From contig OZ059896.1 in NCBI GenBank assembly GCA_964057225.1, forward strand, positions 17,062,501 through 17,126,500: a stretch of DNA of 64,000 nucleotides, in the 5' to 3' direction. Position 1 is the first letter of the stretch. Each line of letters begins with the position of its first letter. Shown piece after piece: positions 12,721 through 24,662 of this stretch. The position numbers and the translations under genes were made by a program. Below the pieces are notes generated by a model, which did not search any database, was not told where the DNA came from, and saw only the letters and a list, made by a program, of their open reading frames with translations. The stretch comes from Auanema rhodensis (lineage: Eukaryota; Nematoda; Chromadorea; Rhabditida; Rhabditidae).

Positions 12721-14126
12721 CTAATCTAGGGTTATGATTTCAACGTCAGTATTTGATACACTGGCGCTTGCTTTTTCATTTTTTTGTCTTTTTGGAGTAG
12801 AATTATTATCTGAAAACATAATTGATGTAATGAACGAGAATCTATCATATCATACTCTTTTCAACATTTTCGTCTTGAGATTCAGTTGACGAACTTCTCT
12901 TATACTTGTTATTAAACTGGCTTATTACAGTTGATGTATGGTTAATATCAACTCTACTTTCCTTTTTTTTTGAAAATTTTGCAGATTTGATTACATTTCC
13001 ATTCATATCTAGCTGTAATTCAATGCTTATCATAGTAGCACATGAAAATAAGATTGGTACTTTACCTGAGTTACAACATCATCAACAATAATTTCCATAT
13101 CAGTCACCTCATTATCCATAGATCTTAAAGATTGATTGTTATAGACAATGATGTACATATATCATACTTCTGTATTCTGTTTGGTGTTGGTATCTGCGAA
13201 CCACACCTTACTTGTTTCTTTTTCTCAAATTGTCGCGATAGATTGGGAACGACGCTAAGTGATGTACGATGTCCAACACGTAATTTGGAAGCTTCGCACT
13301 TGTTTGAAAGTTTATCTGCTGTTGGCAAAAGTGGAAGTGGCTTAAATCATATTATTCAAGTTAAATATGAATTCTAATTTACGTTTAATAAGTTAGCCAT
13401 CATACTTCGTGGAGACAATGGACATAGATCAACTTCAGGTAGTGGATCATCTAAGAAGGATCTTCAAAAGATATAAATCAAAGACTAAATCTAACTTAAG
13501 ACTTACACCTTGGTATGGTGATCAGAGCTTAGGCGACGGGGCTTCAAACTTAGTAAATTAAACAATAATAAACATCAATTTACCAGAATTGTTCTTGAAA
13601 CAGTTGATTGGGGTCGCTTTAATTTGGGAGCAGATGAATGAAGAAGAGATGAAGTACTTGGTGGATCTGTTTGAGTTGGGCGATCAAACTTGACCAAGTC
13701 TTTAAAACCTAAAAATGAAAGAGTGTGTGATACATTATTTCAAATTACTTGAGGGATCGGGACAAATTGATGTTGCGTACTTTTCATAAACATTCTTAAG
13801 CTTATCGAGTGGTAATTTTGTTGGATCAATAGTGGTTATAATTCCCTCCTATAACATAACAGAATAGGAAGTTAGTTTACAAACGAAACTACTCTGCTTT
13901 TGTGATTGCATTTCACGTGATAACTAGCAAAAGCTGCACTAAAAAATTTTATATCACACAGTTTACACTGATATAAGGCAATTTCTGAAAGAAATAAAAA
14001 ATCACTGCGAATCGGAACACTATTCTTACCTTCATGTTCAATCGCTATATGTTCGAGTAAGACACCAAGGTGGTATGATGTGTCTCCTTTACACATACAG
14101 CATTTGAAAATCGACTTTGGTCCCAT
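12721..14126 (-). CDS. Two-finger C2H2 zinc-finger protein, function unknown
   Basis: Ten exons on the minus strand (5' to 3'): 14030-14126, 13893-13984, 13749-13848, 13584-13708, 13507-13541, 13383-13461, 13207-13340, 13066-13123, 12856-13012, 12721-12809; 321 residues. Finger 1 uses C9, C12, H26 and H31. Finger 2 (YQCKLCDIKFF... then HVKCNH) has C-x2-C-x12-H-x4-H spacing. The rest is Ser/Pro/Lys-rich and low in hydrophobic residues, with a basic patch (FEKKKQ, later FSKKKESR) that could be a nuclear localisation signal. It is probably a nuclear DNA- or RNA-binding protein. Only two fingers sit at the extreme N-terminus, and no further family is recognisable. The weakest junctions are exon 5 (unusual TTTGAAG acceptor) and the 3' end of exon 7, where a GTAAG donor five bases earlier would break the frame. 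The ATG follows a TTATAG acceptor by 8 bases. The gene is head-to-head with the sphingomyelinase gene. Confidence 0.62.
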
Positions 14127-14763
14127 TTCCCGCGCTATAATATAAAAATAATTTTAAAAAAAGTAAAACGTAATTGCAAATTGTATCTGGCAAGACTTGT
14201 AGATGTGATAAGTGAAGTGCCAGCTGGATATAAGTCTTGTTCGACTCAAACGACAATACGAGCAATTGAAGATTATATTTCGTAAGAGTTTATCAAAGTT
14301 TTGAATTATAATATAAATAAATAAACAAATTATATGAGAATTATTAATAAATTTCAATATATAACACATAAATTTGCTTAACGTATACGCAACATTTCAA
14401 ATTGAATTAAATTCATAATTTCTTCTTTACGTATATACGTGCAACTTTTAATTGTGACTTTATCTTGAAAAATTGTTACAGCTAATTTCAATTTTTTCAA
14501 ATACTTAATAAAGTACTAAAATGGACGTTAAACCAAAGAATAAATCAATAAAAACATTCGATGATTTCATCATTTTGTCAATTTATTCAAAACAATAAAA
14601 TGAAGCCATGGTCTAGATTAAGTCTGGTCAGTCAATTCAATTGATAAAATCTTGTTTTTTCAAGCTGATTAATGGTTAAACCATAACAAAATATGGAAAT
14701 TGAGTTTTAAACAAGGATAAAAATGGTTCAACTTCTCACAGGTATTTCTTCTACTACCTGATT
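14127..14763. promoter_or_regulatory. Divergent intergenic promoter region
   Basis: About 640 bases between the starts of the zinc-finger (-) and acid sphingomyelinase (+) genes. It is very AT-rich. It contains two ACGT motifs 8 bases apart (14429, 14437) and no coding exon, and it must hold the promoters of both genes. No specific factor site can be named with confidence. Confidence 0.5.
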
Positions 14764-17194
14764 ATGGGAAGAGTATGGCTCTTTTCCTTATTTCTAGTTG
14801 TTGCTTGTCCATTTCATGAATTCACAGAGGTATGCTTATAAATAAAAATATTCTTGAAAAAGTTTCACAAACTTTGAAATAAAATAGACATGCTCTTAGG
14901 CTTCCATGCTGTCAATGATTGGCACAAAATCCAAAACATCCTTCTGTACTTATTGCCAAATTTTGAATCTTCGTTTTCGAATCAGATTATACTCATCGCC
15001 AACGAATGAAGAATTAATAAGTATGATTAGGTTTGTTTATAAACCAAGTATATAAATAGTTTCTGAGTTTCCCAAATAATTTTAAGAGAACACTGTGTCT
15101 TGATTACCCCATCAGAACTGTGCCATCAGTTACTAGATGAGTTTGGGGTTTGTTTTTGGATTGCAAGCATGTAGCCTATTCAATCCTAACTTCTAGGAAT
15201 CAATAGTTAGTACTGCAAAAGTTCTTCTTCAAAAAGATGTTGATGTTTGTGGACAATATGTTACTGGATGTACAAATGGAAATTCTCTTATCAACTCTTT
15301 ATGGGATATTGAACTACCTGAAAAATCTTTACAACAAACATTTACAAACAATGTATAATACTCATATAATTGTGCTGAAATAAGTCCGATGATGTTTAGA
15401 CAGGAACTCAGAAGAAACTTCGAGTTTTACATCTCACAGATCCTCATATTGATTATAACTATACAGAAGGATCAGAATCTGATTGTACAACAAAAGAAGT
15501 ATTAGGATCAGTGTTACTATGCTGTCGTGGCGGTCCTACCCCAGGTTAATCTTTTTACATTTTTACAGATATTTTTGCCAATTCTAATCTTTAGATGTCA
15601 AAATACCATCAGGTAAATGGGGGATGCCCATGCATTGTGATCCACCTTTTCGTCTATTTGAGAATGTAATGAAATATATAAAAACAATTGAAAATGTATC
15701 CAAATATATAAAATTATAATTATAATTAATATAATTATAGATTGATTATATTATATTAACTGGTGATTATGATGTTCATACTGTATGGGATGGTAATAAC
15801 GATAGATCTATACAAGCAATGCTTAACATTACTCAAACAATCAAAGAGATGTTGCCTGATATTCCATTATATGTAACTATTGGAAATCATGAAGGTGATC
15901 CATCAGATTCGTGAGTTTCAATTAATTTTTTATATTGAAGAAAAAATATAAAATTACTATAGATTTCCATCAGATAAAGCTAGTCAACTTACTAATATTT
16001 CAACTAATCCCCGTGATAAAATGTATCAAAGTTTAAATTCAATAATGTCATCCTATATTACGGATGCTCAATCAAAAAATATCCAACGGTGATCTACGAA
16101 GAACTTTTCTCTTTCAAATTATTCATAAATATTTTCAGAATTGGAAGTTATTCAATACATCCAACAGATAATCTAAAACTAATTTTAATTAATAATAACT
16201 ACTGTTCTGAAGCTAATTTGTAATTTTTATAACAAATGAAGGCAAACAGGTTTTCAGCTTTCAAATTTCAGTGTGGACTATACTGATATGGAAGATCCTG
16301 ATGGAGTACTAGAGTGGTTAATCAGCGAGTTAATAGAATCTGAGCTTCTGAATGAAAACGTATAAACTATGTTTTAACATATTCTAAATAATAATAATAA
16401 TAATATTAGGTTCATATAATAGGACATATTCCACCAAATGATAATTGTTTAAAAGGATGGTCAAATATGTATCTTAAGATTGTTCGACGGTAATTCAAAA
16501 AAAAAAGAAGGAAACTATAATATTCAAATATAACTTCCAGTTTTAATAATATAATCAAAGCTGAATTTTACGGTCATACACATCATGACCAGTTTACGGT
16601 ATATAGAAAACAAATAAATAACACAAACAATTCCTTTTATAGGTTTATAGAGATGATGAAAAAGCATTTGGTTCAGCATTTATTTCTCCTTCATTTTCAA
16701 CATATCCTGGTCAAAAACCTGCATTTAGAATTTATAATTTAAATGAAAACTATGAAGTATGATAGAGAGTTTACAATGATATTTTTGATTTTCTTTTATT
16801 TTCGGTTGATGATATTGAGTCATATACATCAGATGTAATGAGAGCTAATTTTCAAGGAACGGAGCCTGAATGGTACAAAGAATATACATTTAAGGTTAAA
16901 CAATCCTTTAAATAAAATTTTTTTTTGAAAAGAATCAAAAGCTTTTAATAATTTATAATTTATTGCAGAAATTATATGGATTAGCCGATTTATCTCATAG
17001 CACACTTTATAATTTGACCCGATTTTTGAAGAATTCAATGTATTTTGAGCGATATGAAGAGTGAATTCTATAATTTTATTATTACTAATGTTAATATTTT
17101 TTTCAGATTCTATTGGAAAAATTGGAAAAAGATGTGCAAAACTAATGCTTGTCGTATGAAATTGAGAGATCAATTAGTTTCAACTATAATTTAA
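14764..17194 (+). CDS. asm: Acid sphingomyelinase (sphingomyelin phosphodiesterase)
   Basis: Sixteen exons: 14764-14829, 14900-15020, 15089-15147, 15197-15352, 15400-15544, 15595-15695, 15741-15910, 15963-16088, 16139-16219, 16272-16359, 16410-16489, 16541-16598, 16643-16756, 16820-16894, 16969-17060, 17107-17194; about 539 residues. It hydrolyses sphingomyelin to ceramide and phosphocholine in lysosomes or outside the cell. Order: signal peptide (MGRVWLFSLFLVVACPF), saposin-B-type domain (Cys pairs at about 40-115), then a calcineurin-like metallophosphoesterase domain. All metal/catalytic motifs are present: LTDPHID (D148, H150), TGDYDVHTVW (D225, H229), GNHE (N265, H266), GHIPP (H377) and GHTHHDQF (H410, H412), plus a Cys-containing C-terminal domain. 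The acceptor of exon 14 is odd: homology favours coding from 16805, but the bases before it are TTTTCG, not AG. The first AG in frame is at 16818-16819, which removes VDDIE. The end is 52 bases from the convergent secreted-protein gene. Confidence 0.93.
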
Positions 17195-17207
17195 CAATCT
17201 CAAATGA

Positions 17208-17213
17208 TTTATT
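17208..17213 (-). terminator. Poly(A) signal for the 17247-18082 gene, near the sphingomyelinase stop
   Basis: AATAAA on the minus strand, 34 bases past the stop of the secreted-protein gene and only 14 bases past the sphingomyelinase stop. The convergent transcripts therefore must overlap in their 3' ends. Confidence 0.55.
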
Positions 17214-17246
17214 TAACAAATTACAAAATTAACAACATGTACATGT

Positions 17247-18082
17247 TTAGCTCCGACCTTGTTTGACAATTAAATCATCAAAATATTCTTGATCCTGTAA
17301 TCGGAAGTTGTAGACAGATTGATAAAGTTTTGGGTTTTTGTCAGAAGTTTGAAATGTTATATCACTAAGGCAATCAACTGCATATTCTTCATTTTTAGGT
17401 GAAACCTGAGAAAAATTTAAATTTAAATTCAAATAATATTTTCATAAACTGACAATTCCAGGTATACCATATTTCAAACTATAAAAAGCTCCATCCGGAT
17501 TTATACCTAAGTGATAATGATCCATTTTCCAGAAAATTTCATTAAGCTGTAAAACAACTTAGAATAAGTTATTCTATGAATAGAATTTACCTTCTTTGCT
17601 TCACCAGCTGACAGTTTTTTCGTCAGTTCGGGCTTATAGATCGTAGACCAAAGTTTCTTCAGATTCGATCGCATTTCAATGTATTCATGAGCCCTCTTGA
17701 CAGCATATTTCTTGTTATCATACAAAGTACTTGACTTACTTTTAATTGTACCCTAGAATATAGTTAATTTAATTATTTATATTAACAGTTTCAAATTACA
17801 AAATTTTTATCTGACCAACTTGTGATTCTTGCTTTCTGTTTGGCGAGCGTTGTATCAGAATTCAATCCTTGAGTAAGCTGGAAATATAACGGTTATATAT
17901 AAATATATTTCTATTAAGGATATTCAATATAATAAAAAAACTTTTAAAACCTTTTGCAACTTATCCCATGTAGCATGAATAAATAGTTTTTTTAGATAAC
18001 ATGGATGAAACTTCTGTGATTCAGTAGAAATGACAAGAGCTAATAGTACTGCAATTCTCATAACAGAACTAACACCTCTCAT
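17247..18082 (-). CDS. Small secreted protein, paralogue A of a tandem pair
   Basis: Five exons on the minus strand (5' to 3'): 17951-18082, 17800-17877, 17591-17752, 17454-17546, 17247-17405; all introns are phase 0; 207 residues. The N-terminus (MRIAVLLALVISTESQ from Met8; Met1 is 7 residues earlier) is a signal peptide. The mature protein is Lys-rich and largely helical in character, with few cysteines. Residues 45-70 (the whole 78-base exon) contain LTQGLNSDTTLAKQKARITSW, which matches paralogue B closely. The length, secretion and an L-x2-L-x-SD-TLA...W pattern weakly recall the nematode SXP/RAL-2 (DUF148) family, but I would not assign it without a profile search. It is tail-to-tail with the acid sphingomyelinase gene, 52 bases apart. 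Confidence 0.8.
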
Positions 18083-18575
18083 GATGACCGAGGTAAAAGA
18101 ACTGAAGAGATCTCAGTACTGAACTTTCCAATCAGATCGAAATTCATATCTAAAGGGGATAAACACTTTACATCGCAATTATTAGGAGGATAATACGATA
18201 TTAAAAGAAAAAACGAAAGAGAGAGAGAGAGAGAGTGTTTCCACCTCAAACCGTTATAATCAGATTCACTTTTTTGATCTCAAAATTCGCACTCTGTCTA
18301 AAGTTGCAAATATATAATCTCTTCATGAAAACTTAAAAATCAACAAAATATATTTATGTATATACATATGTACCGATCTTTAATTTTTAAAAAATTATAA
18401 AAACCAATAGTATGCATATGTATGCAAAATAGATTGAAATATGAGTGAGTCAATGTGTCTGTTTTGATGTTTTTTTTTTTGTTAAAAAATAAAAAAGAAA
18501 ACGTAAGATGGATAAATAATGATTTATTGCTTCAAATGTTATATATTTGATCGTAACAATGCAATTTAGTACAAT
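18083..18575. other. Spacer between the tandem secreted-protein genes
   Basis: About 490 bases. A minus-strand AATAAA at 18523-18528 lies 48 bases past the stop of paralogue B. A short GA tract is at about 18218-18235. The remainder would be the promoter of paralogue A. A minus-strand CTCTTCAG acceptor about 40 bases before the paralogue A ATG is a possible trans-splice site. Confidence 0.5.
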
Positions 18576-19449
18576 TTAGTAAAAGGATGGTGAAAATGGA
18601 TAACTGAAAGTATTTCGGTAGTAGGTATAGAGAATAGCTCCATTGAATTCTTTAGAGTTTTCTGCTGTCGTAAATATATCTGGCACTAGGCCCATTAACT
18701 TTGATTGTGTAATTGAGCTATTCTAAACAAAATTTATTAAAACTTAAATTAGAAACTTGAAAAGCTACATACATCCATAGGAATTAGATCAATGGCATTT
18801 GATAACGCGATTGGAATTTCAAATCCGTCGTTCATAGCATCAAATGTCGTAAATCTTTCCAAAAACTGAAAATAAAATAGAAATATTTTAAATGCTCAAA
18901 TTATATTATTTCTTTTCTTTTCTCAACCTTTTTATATATAGCTGCTCCAAATAGATTTGTAATTTTTGGTTTAGTAACTTTGTTCGTCATCTTAACTACA
19001 GCATCTCTATATTCCAGAAATTGTAAAGCATTTTCCAAAATAACTGTTTTATTATCAGCTGAAGAAAATGTTTTAGTTGTTATAGTACCCTGTAATATAA
19101 TCCTCAAATTGGGTATAATATATGGTGTAATTAAAAAAAACTATGAAAAGCTAAAAAAAACGTACAAAATTATTTTTGTGCCAATTTTGCATTCGCTTTT
19201 TACGAGCAGCAAGGGTTGTGTCAGAATTCAATCCTTTACATAGCTTCAACAATAACATATATGTATATATATTTGATTATTTTGTTTACAAATTAGAAAA
19301 TTGAATATAATAAAACTTACATTAAGCAGCTTACCGAAACCAGCGTGGTTATATATTGGAACAAAGAAATTAGGTGCAAACGGGCTTTGAGCTTCGATCT
19401 GTGGCAAAGCAATAGCCACAAACAGTACTAGTATACACGTTGACCACAT
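18576..19449 (-). CDS. Small secreted protein, paralogue B of a tandem pair
   Basis: Five exons on the minus strand (5' to 3'): 19321-19449, 19166-19243, 18928-19089, 18773-18865, 18576-18722; all introns phase 0; 202 residues. A signal peptide (MWSTCILVLFVAIALPQIEA) is followed by SPFAPNFFVPIY, a helical middle region and an aromatic C-terminus (NTFSYPFSPSFY). The three internal exons are 78, 162 and 93 bases, exactly as in paralogue A. Exon 2 (LCKGLNSDTTLAARKKRMQN...) is about 58% identical to its counterpart by eye, whereas exon 3 is only about 25% identical. It lies about 490 bases upstream of paralogue A in the same orientation, so this is a tandem duplication. Function is unknown; a distant SXP/RAL-2-like relationship is possible but not shown. 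Confidence 0.8.
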
Positions 19450-20689
19450 TGTTTCCCACAGTATATTTGAAATAACTGAGCTGAGATAAACGAGAAGTTG
19501 ATTAGATATGGAAACGTAAACGTATAATACCGTTCTCGCTAATCGTTTCAATCCAGCATAGTGTGATGTTTCATATCTATTACATGTACATGTATTTCCC
19601 ATATATCATCACCAACTTTTTTTTTGAAAGTTTCAAATTTGAGCGAAGATTAAAGATTTATTTTTCAAATTACACTACAACATTCTTTTTTGTCCTTTCA
19701 ACTTACAAATACAAAATGATTTTTGTGTTGAGTGATCAAGAAATTGAGGGACATTCAAAAAGAGATAGATAAGTCTTTTGGACTCTGCAAAGCTATTGTT
19801 GTTGAACATTTTTGTCTGATTTAAGAAAGAATTAGCAGAGAAAATCAACGTCTATTTGGTAGCATTGTAAGGAAAAGACATATATGCAACATATAGTATC
19901 CTGTCTAAATATCTACAAGCTTAAATGCTATTAAGAAACTTTTGTTCGAAATCTCTCAATTCAAAAAAGACGACGAATAAGATTTGAAGCTTTTATCAAA
20001 ACAATTTATTTTTGATACAAAAAATAGACAAAATCGAAGATGATTATACGTATTATTCTTATTGTTTGTTTTACTTTCATTGGTTAACCAACAAAAAAAA
20101 CTGATTATTAAATATGAAAAATATGCTGAAGATGATGATAATGTGTTGTTTGATATGCAAACAACTTCCCTTATATTGCTTCAGTTTTGCTTTTAGCCCC
20201 ACAAAACTTCATAGTTTTTATTTTGCAAAACTGAAATTCATATAGTAAGTTTGCTAATTTTCTAAGTTAAAAAAAAAGAAATTTCTCAGTATTTCCTTCT
20301 GTAAATTCGTAATTCATACTTAGAAATCCACATAAATCAGAAGAAAATTTAAAATATAATATTTATAGCTCTTTGTCAAAGTGTTTAATTAATTTTTTTT
20401 AAATAATTGATTGATTTTTTCAGTGTTAATGTCATCTATATATATATATATATATGCATATATTTATGTATTCGTTTAAAATACTTTGATTTTCAAACAA
20501 AGCATTTGATTTGTTATCAGAAAAAGTAAAAAAAACGAAGATTTATACATATTGTTCCCTAAAAGATTATGAATACATTCAGAAATTGAAGAAGAATGTT
20601 TTGTTGTTCAAAGAAAAAAACTGAAAATGTGAAACAAAATTAATTTTTTTTTCTGATAGATCATAAGATCTTTCTCTCTTCATGAAAAT

Positions 20690-20715
20690 CACGTACAACC
20701 TGCACGTACAACCTT
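20690..20715 (+). repeat. 13-bp tandem duplication containing ACGT
   Basis: Two adjacent copies, CACGTACAACCTG then CACGTACAACCTT, differing only in the last base, in otherwise AT-rich intergenic DNA. Confidence 0.9.
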
Positions 20716-23514
20716 TTAAAAAACGTTAAGCTCATGAAGTGCTGTTGTTACAACTTTTCAATAAAAATTTTTCAAAATGAAAATTGCATCAAAGATTATA
20801 ATACTTTAAACAATCATAATAAGGTTATACGTATAATATGTACTTAATGAAAAAACCGGCTTAATCTTTTTTAAATATTTTATGTGAATCTCTACATAAG
20901 TGATTTCAATTTATATATTAAGGTTAGTTGATGAATCATTCATCTCATGGATTATATCATTATTATAGATATGTATTTATAATATATTAATTAACTAATA
21001 TATAATAATGGTTGAATAATCTTTTATGAATATACAAAGAAAATATTTGAATATGTCAAAAAGAAAAAGAAAAACAGAGTTAAAGAAATAAATTTTCATT
21101 TCTTGAAATAGTTTTGTTTGAAAATCTTCTCTCTCTTTCTCTCTCTCTCTCACACACACTCTTTCTGTAGTTTTTAGATCTCAAAATATACCTTTAATTA
21201 TCTTTTTTCAGAATATTGTATGATAAATATTTTTTGAAATTTCATAATATTTGTTAAAGCTTATTGGTCTTTTTGTTTCGAAAAAAAAACGTCTGAATAC
21301 ACCAATCCAAGAATGGATAAGATCGAAATATAGAAAAAGATATTTATGCGTTGCCAATTGAATATTCATTCTGAAATCTGATCTTTGAAGTTTGTAAAGA
21401 AAATATATAAAAAGCTTTCGTATTTCCATGGCTACAGTTTCACTCATCATTTTGCTTGTTCTTCCTTTTGTGTCTGTTTGTATAGGTGTGAGTATGTTTC
21501 AATTTTAGCTTAAATAGTTTTTTCTCTTAAAGAAATACGAAAAGTGAACCTCTGTTTTTCCTTATTGGCCGTGAACAGCCAATATAAGATGAATACGTTT
21601 TTCCATATTACGTGCACTAGTAAGTACAAGTTGCTCATACTCTGCTGTTGCAGTTTTGAAGTCTTATGATATATAATTGAAAAACTTTATTTTCTTCATC
21701 ATCTTCTTTTCTTCAACCTAATATTCGACTTGAACTTAGCCGAAAAAGAAGTTTAACATAGCATTGCCTGCATGCATGTGCTAGCATATCTGCATCTGGA
21801 GTGTGTATGTGACTATGCTGTTGCGATGAAGCTTAGCAGCTTCTCTTCGTCGTTCATTTTATTTTCATGTCGTGAGGTCCATTTTTTTCACAATTTCCAT
21901 TCAATAAGGTTGTATAACTCTGTTCTTAAGGTTCTCAACTCAATTAATATTTTATTTGAAAATTGTTGAGAACTTTGAAGCTAATTAGATGGAAGAGCAG
22001 AAAAGAGAAACGTATGAATATTTAAGAAGCTAAATCTTCTTCAGTCTATCTGCCTGTTTCTTCAACATCTTATACCTAATACATGTTAGCTCTATATCTT
22101 TTTACCATTTTGACTTTAAAGCTTTTCATCTACACAATTGATGATGTTCTAAATATATTCATATATATATTATATATTATGTGAATAATATATAATATAA
22201 TATTAGATATGAACTTTAAAAGCATTCTAAATCATAAAACCAATTAAAAATTAAATATATATTTCATTCTTATTCCTACTTTCATATTACTTCAAAAGCG
22301 GTTTTTTCAACGACTTTGCAGCTTTTTCTGTTGGTTTAAATTGCAAAAGATACACAGTAATATTTAATTTATATTCAAAACTTTGATTAGTCGTTGAGTT
22401 TTAGTTAATAAGCTTTTTTACTTCATTATTCTTATTCTTTCATATTTCTTGTCTTATACTTTTCAATTCTTCACATACTTCTTCCATTTAGATTGCTATT
22501 CTTTTCTCATTTTCATTGCATCATTCTCTCATTCATTTTATATTCATTATTATTATTTTCTTTTATAAATAAGGACACTTTTCATTCTTATAATATACTA
22601 TATGTATATATAGTATGAATATTAAATGTTATGATTGATAATAGAACTTTTTCAATCTTTTTTATTTATTATTGAAGTAATGAAATACACAATTCTTTCT
22701 TCTTTACTAAAAATAAATTCTTTATTTTTTAAAATTTTAATATTGCTATACGTAATATACTTAAATTCAACGTTAATTCTTAAATTTGAATTACTTACAG
22801 TAAAACGAGGGGAAGGAGTGAGAGTCAATTAGTTTTAAAACGAAAATATTGAAAACATGAAATTTATTTTTTAAAATTATGTTGTAATTATATTAAAAAA
22901 ACTTAGTAATAATTTTAAATTATTCTATATTAAATACAATACAATCAATTATTTGTTGTGAATTTTAAAATCAAAATTATCTGAATTATTACGTGATCCT
23001 AATTCCACGTGAATGCATAACGTTGACGTGTGTCTAGCTAATTATATGCTAATTATATGATATTTGAATGTAAAATATAATTCATGAGAAAACAAATGTA
23101 TATAAGGTGAATTGTACTTATATATTATGATTTTTAAAGGTAAAATATGATAATTACATATTTGTTATATAAATAAAATACATAAAATATAAATATTTGC
23201 ATATATTATATATAAGTTCTTTAAAAATATATGTATATATTACTATATGTCTAATATTTGTCTAAATTACTTTTATAAACAGTCTATTCTTATTTTTTCC
23301 GTTATTTCATCTAACTAATTGTAGTTGTTGTAGCAGTTGCTTGAAGAACTACGAAGTTTCCTTCTACTTTTTCCTTTTTGAATAGCATTCTGAAAAAATT
23401 TCAGACATCTTTTGGTGTTGAATTTGCTACATTATTGTCGCATTAATCAAACATTTTCTTAAAGGTTATAACTTTTTGATGATCGAGAGGAAAAGAGTAC
23501 GATCAAGAGGAAAT

Positions 23515-23554
<40 letters not shown>

Positions 23555-23686
23555 TGAAAAGCAGATAGTGATGAGACAGAAGGGCTAAATTTTTAATAAG
23601 AATTTTTAGTTTTTTTCTGTGTCTAACCTCGAATAGCTGGAAGGAACGAAGGCTAAAACGTCTAAAGAGGAAGTGAGGTGTCATAC

Positions 23687-23721
23687 GTGCTGGCCGTTAA
23701 GCCGCTTTAGGTGACCAGCAC
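23687..23721. other. Hairpin with a perfect 7-bp outer stem
   Basis: GTGCTGG at 23687-23693 pairs with CCAGCAC at 23715-23721. Inside, CC/GG and TTAAG/CTTTA can pair further, with a bulge and one mismatch around a CCG loop. It is too short for a normal pre-miRNA. Function is unknown. Confidence 0.55.
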
Positions 23722-24289
23722 ACTTCTCACAGCATCCATCGTTGCGGAAGCAAGCTATGAAACAAACAAACCAACAACAACATACATGCATATAGATATA
23801 CATATATAATTATATATATATATATATATATACTTTATATGTGAATAGACATAGTTTTCTTCTGTTATTTTCTGATTAATTCATATTTTTATTGAACAAT
23901 TTAAGTAAAATTGTATGTATGTAGATGTTGTTTGCATTTTTAAAATTTCAAAGTTGAACAATCTAAGCTAAATGAACTACTTTAAACAGACTAGGGATAG
24001 TATGAGATAGAAAGAGAGTAAAAAGCTAACTACTTATTCATTATTTTTGAAAAAAAAAAGAAAAATGAGATGTCAATATGCATAATAATAAACAGAGGTC
24101 TATATTAAATTCATAAAACTAAGTTTCATATTCATCTCTATTTAATTTTCATTTCTTAAAGTTTGAAAGAAACATTTATAAAGTTTTTTGTGTTCATGAC
24201 CTACTATGCACATAAATATACACAACATGCATGTATATATGTATATAGATTATTGCTTTTTTACTTTTACTGTTTCCCTTCTAATCTTC

Positions 24290-24324
<35 letters not shown>

Positions 24325-24618
24325 CCTCTCTCCCTCTCTCGAAAACAAATACAAAAAATAGATAGAGAGAGCGGGAAGGGGATGTTCTGGAAGAAGGTTA
24401 TTGAAGCAAGATTGAGATACAGATGAAGAAAAACGAGAACAAACGAAATGGTCTTATGTGCTTATCGGAAAACTTTCTTTTTGACTCAAAGTTCTGCATA
24501 TTAACAGCGTGCCCCTTAAGGCATTATTTCCGAATGAACTTCCTATACGCACCTGCTTGGCATTTTCCGAATCGGAAATATATTGCCCTGTTTTCATGAA
24601 AATTCCCTGTTTTCATCC

Positions 24619-24662
<44 letters not shown>

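Noticed and set aside
13123-13211. Continuation of the zinc-finger frame past exon 7 (ending CTSLSITINL) as an alternative C-terminus.
   Set aside because: Splicing at 13207 to 13123 keeps a consistent phase through three more exons, so the read-through form is less likely. It could still be a minor isoform.
16757-16804. In-frame sequence ERVYNDIFDFLLFS between sphingomyelinase exon 13 and the VDDIE motif, read as exon.
   Set aside because: It would need a 9-base intron or read-through of TGA and TAG, so it is more probably intron.
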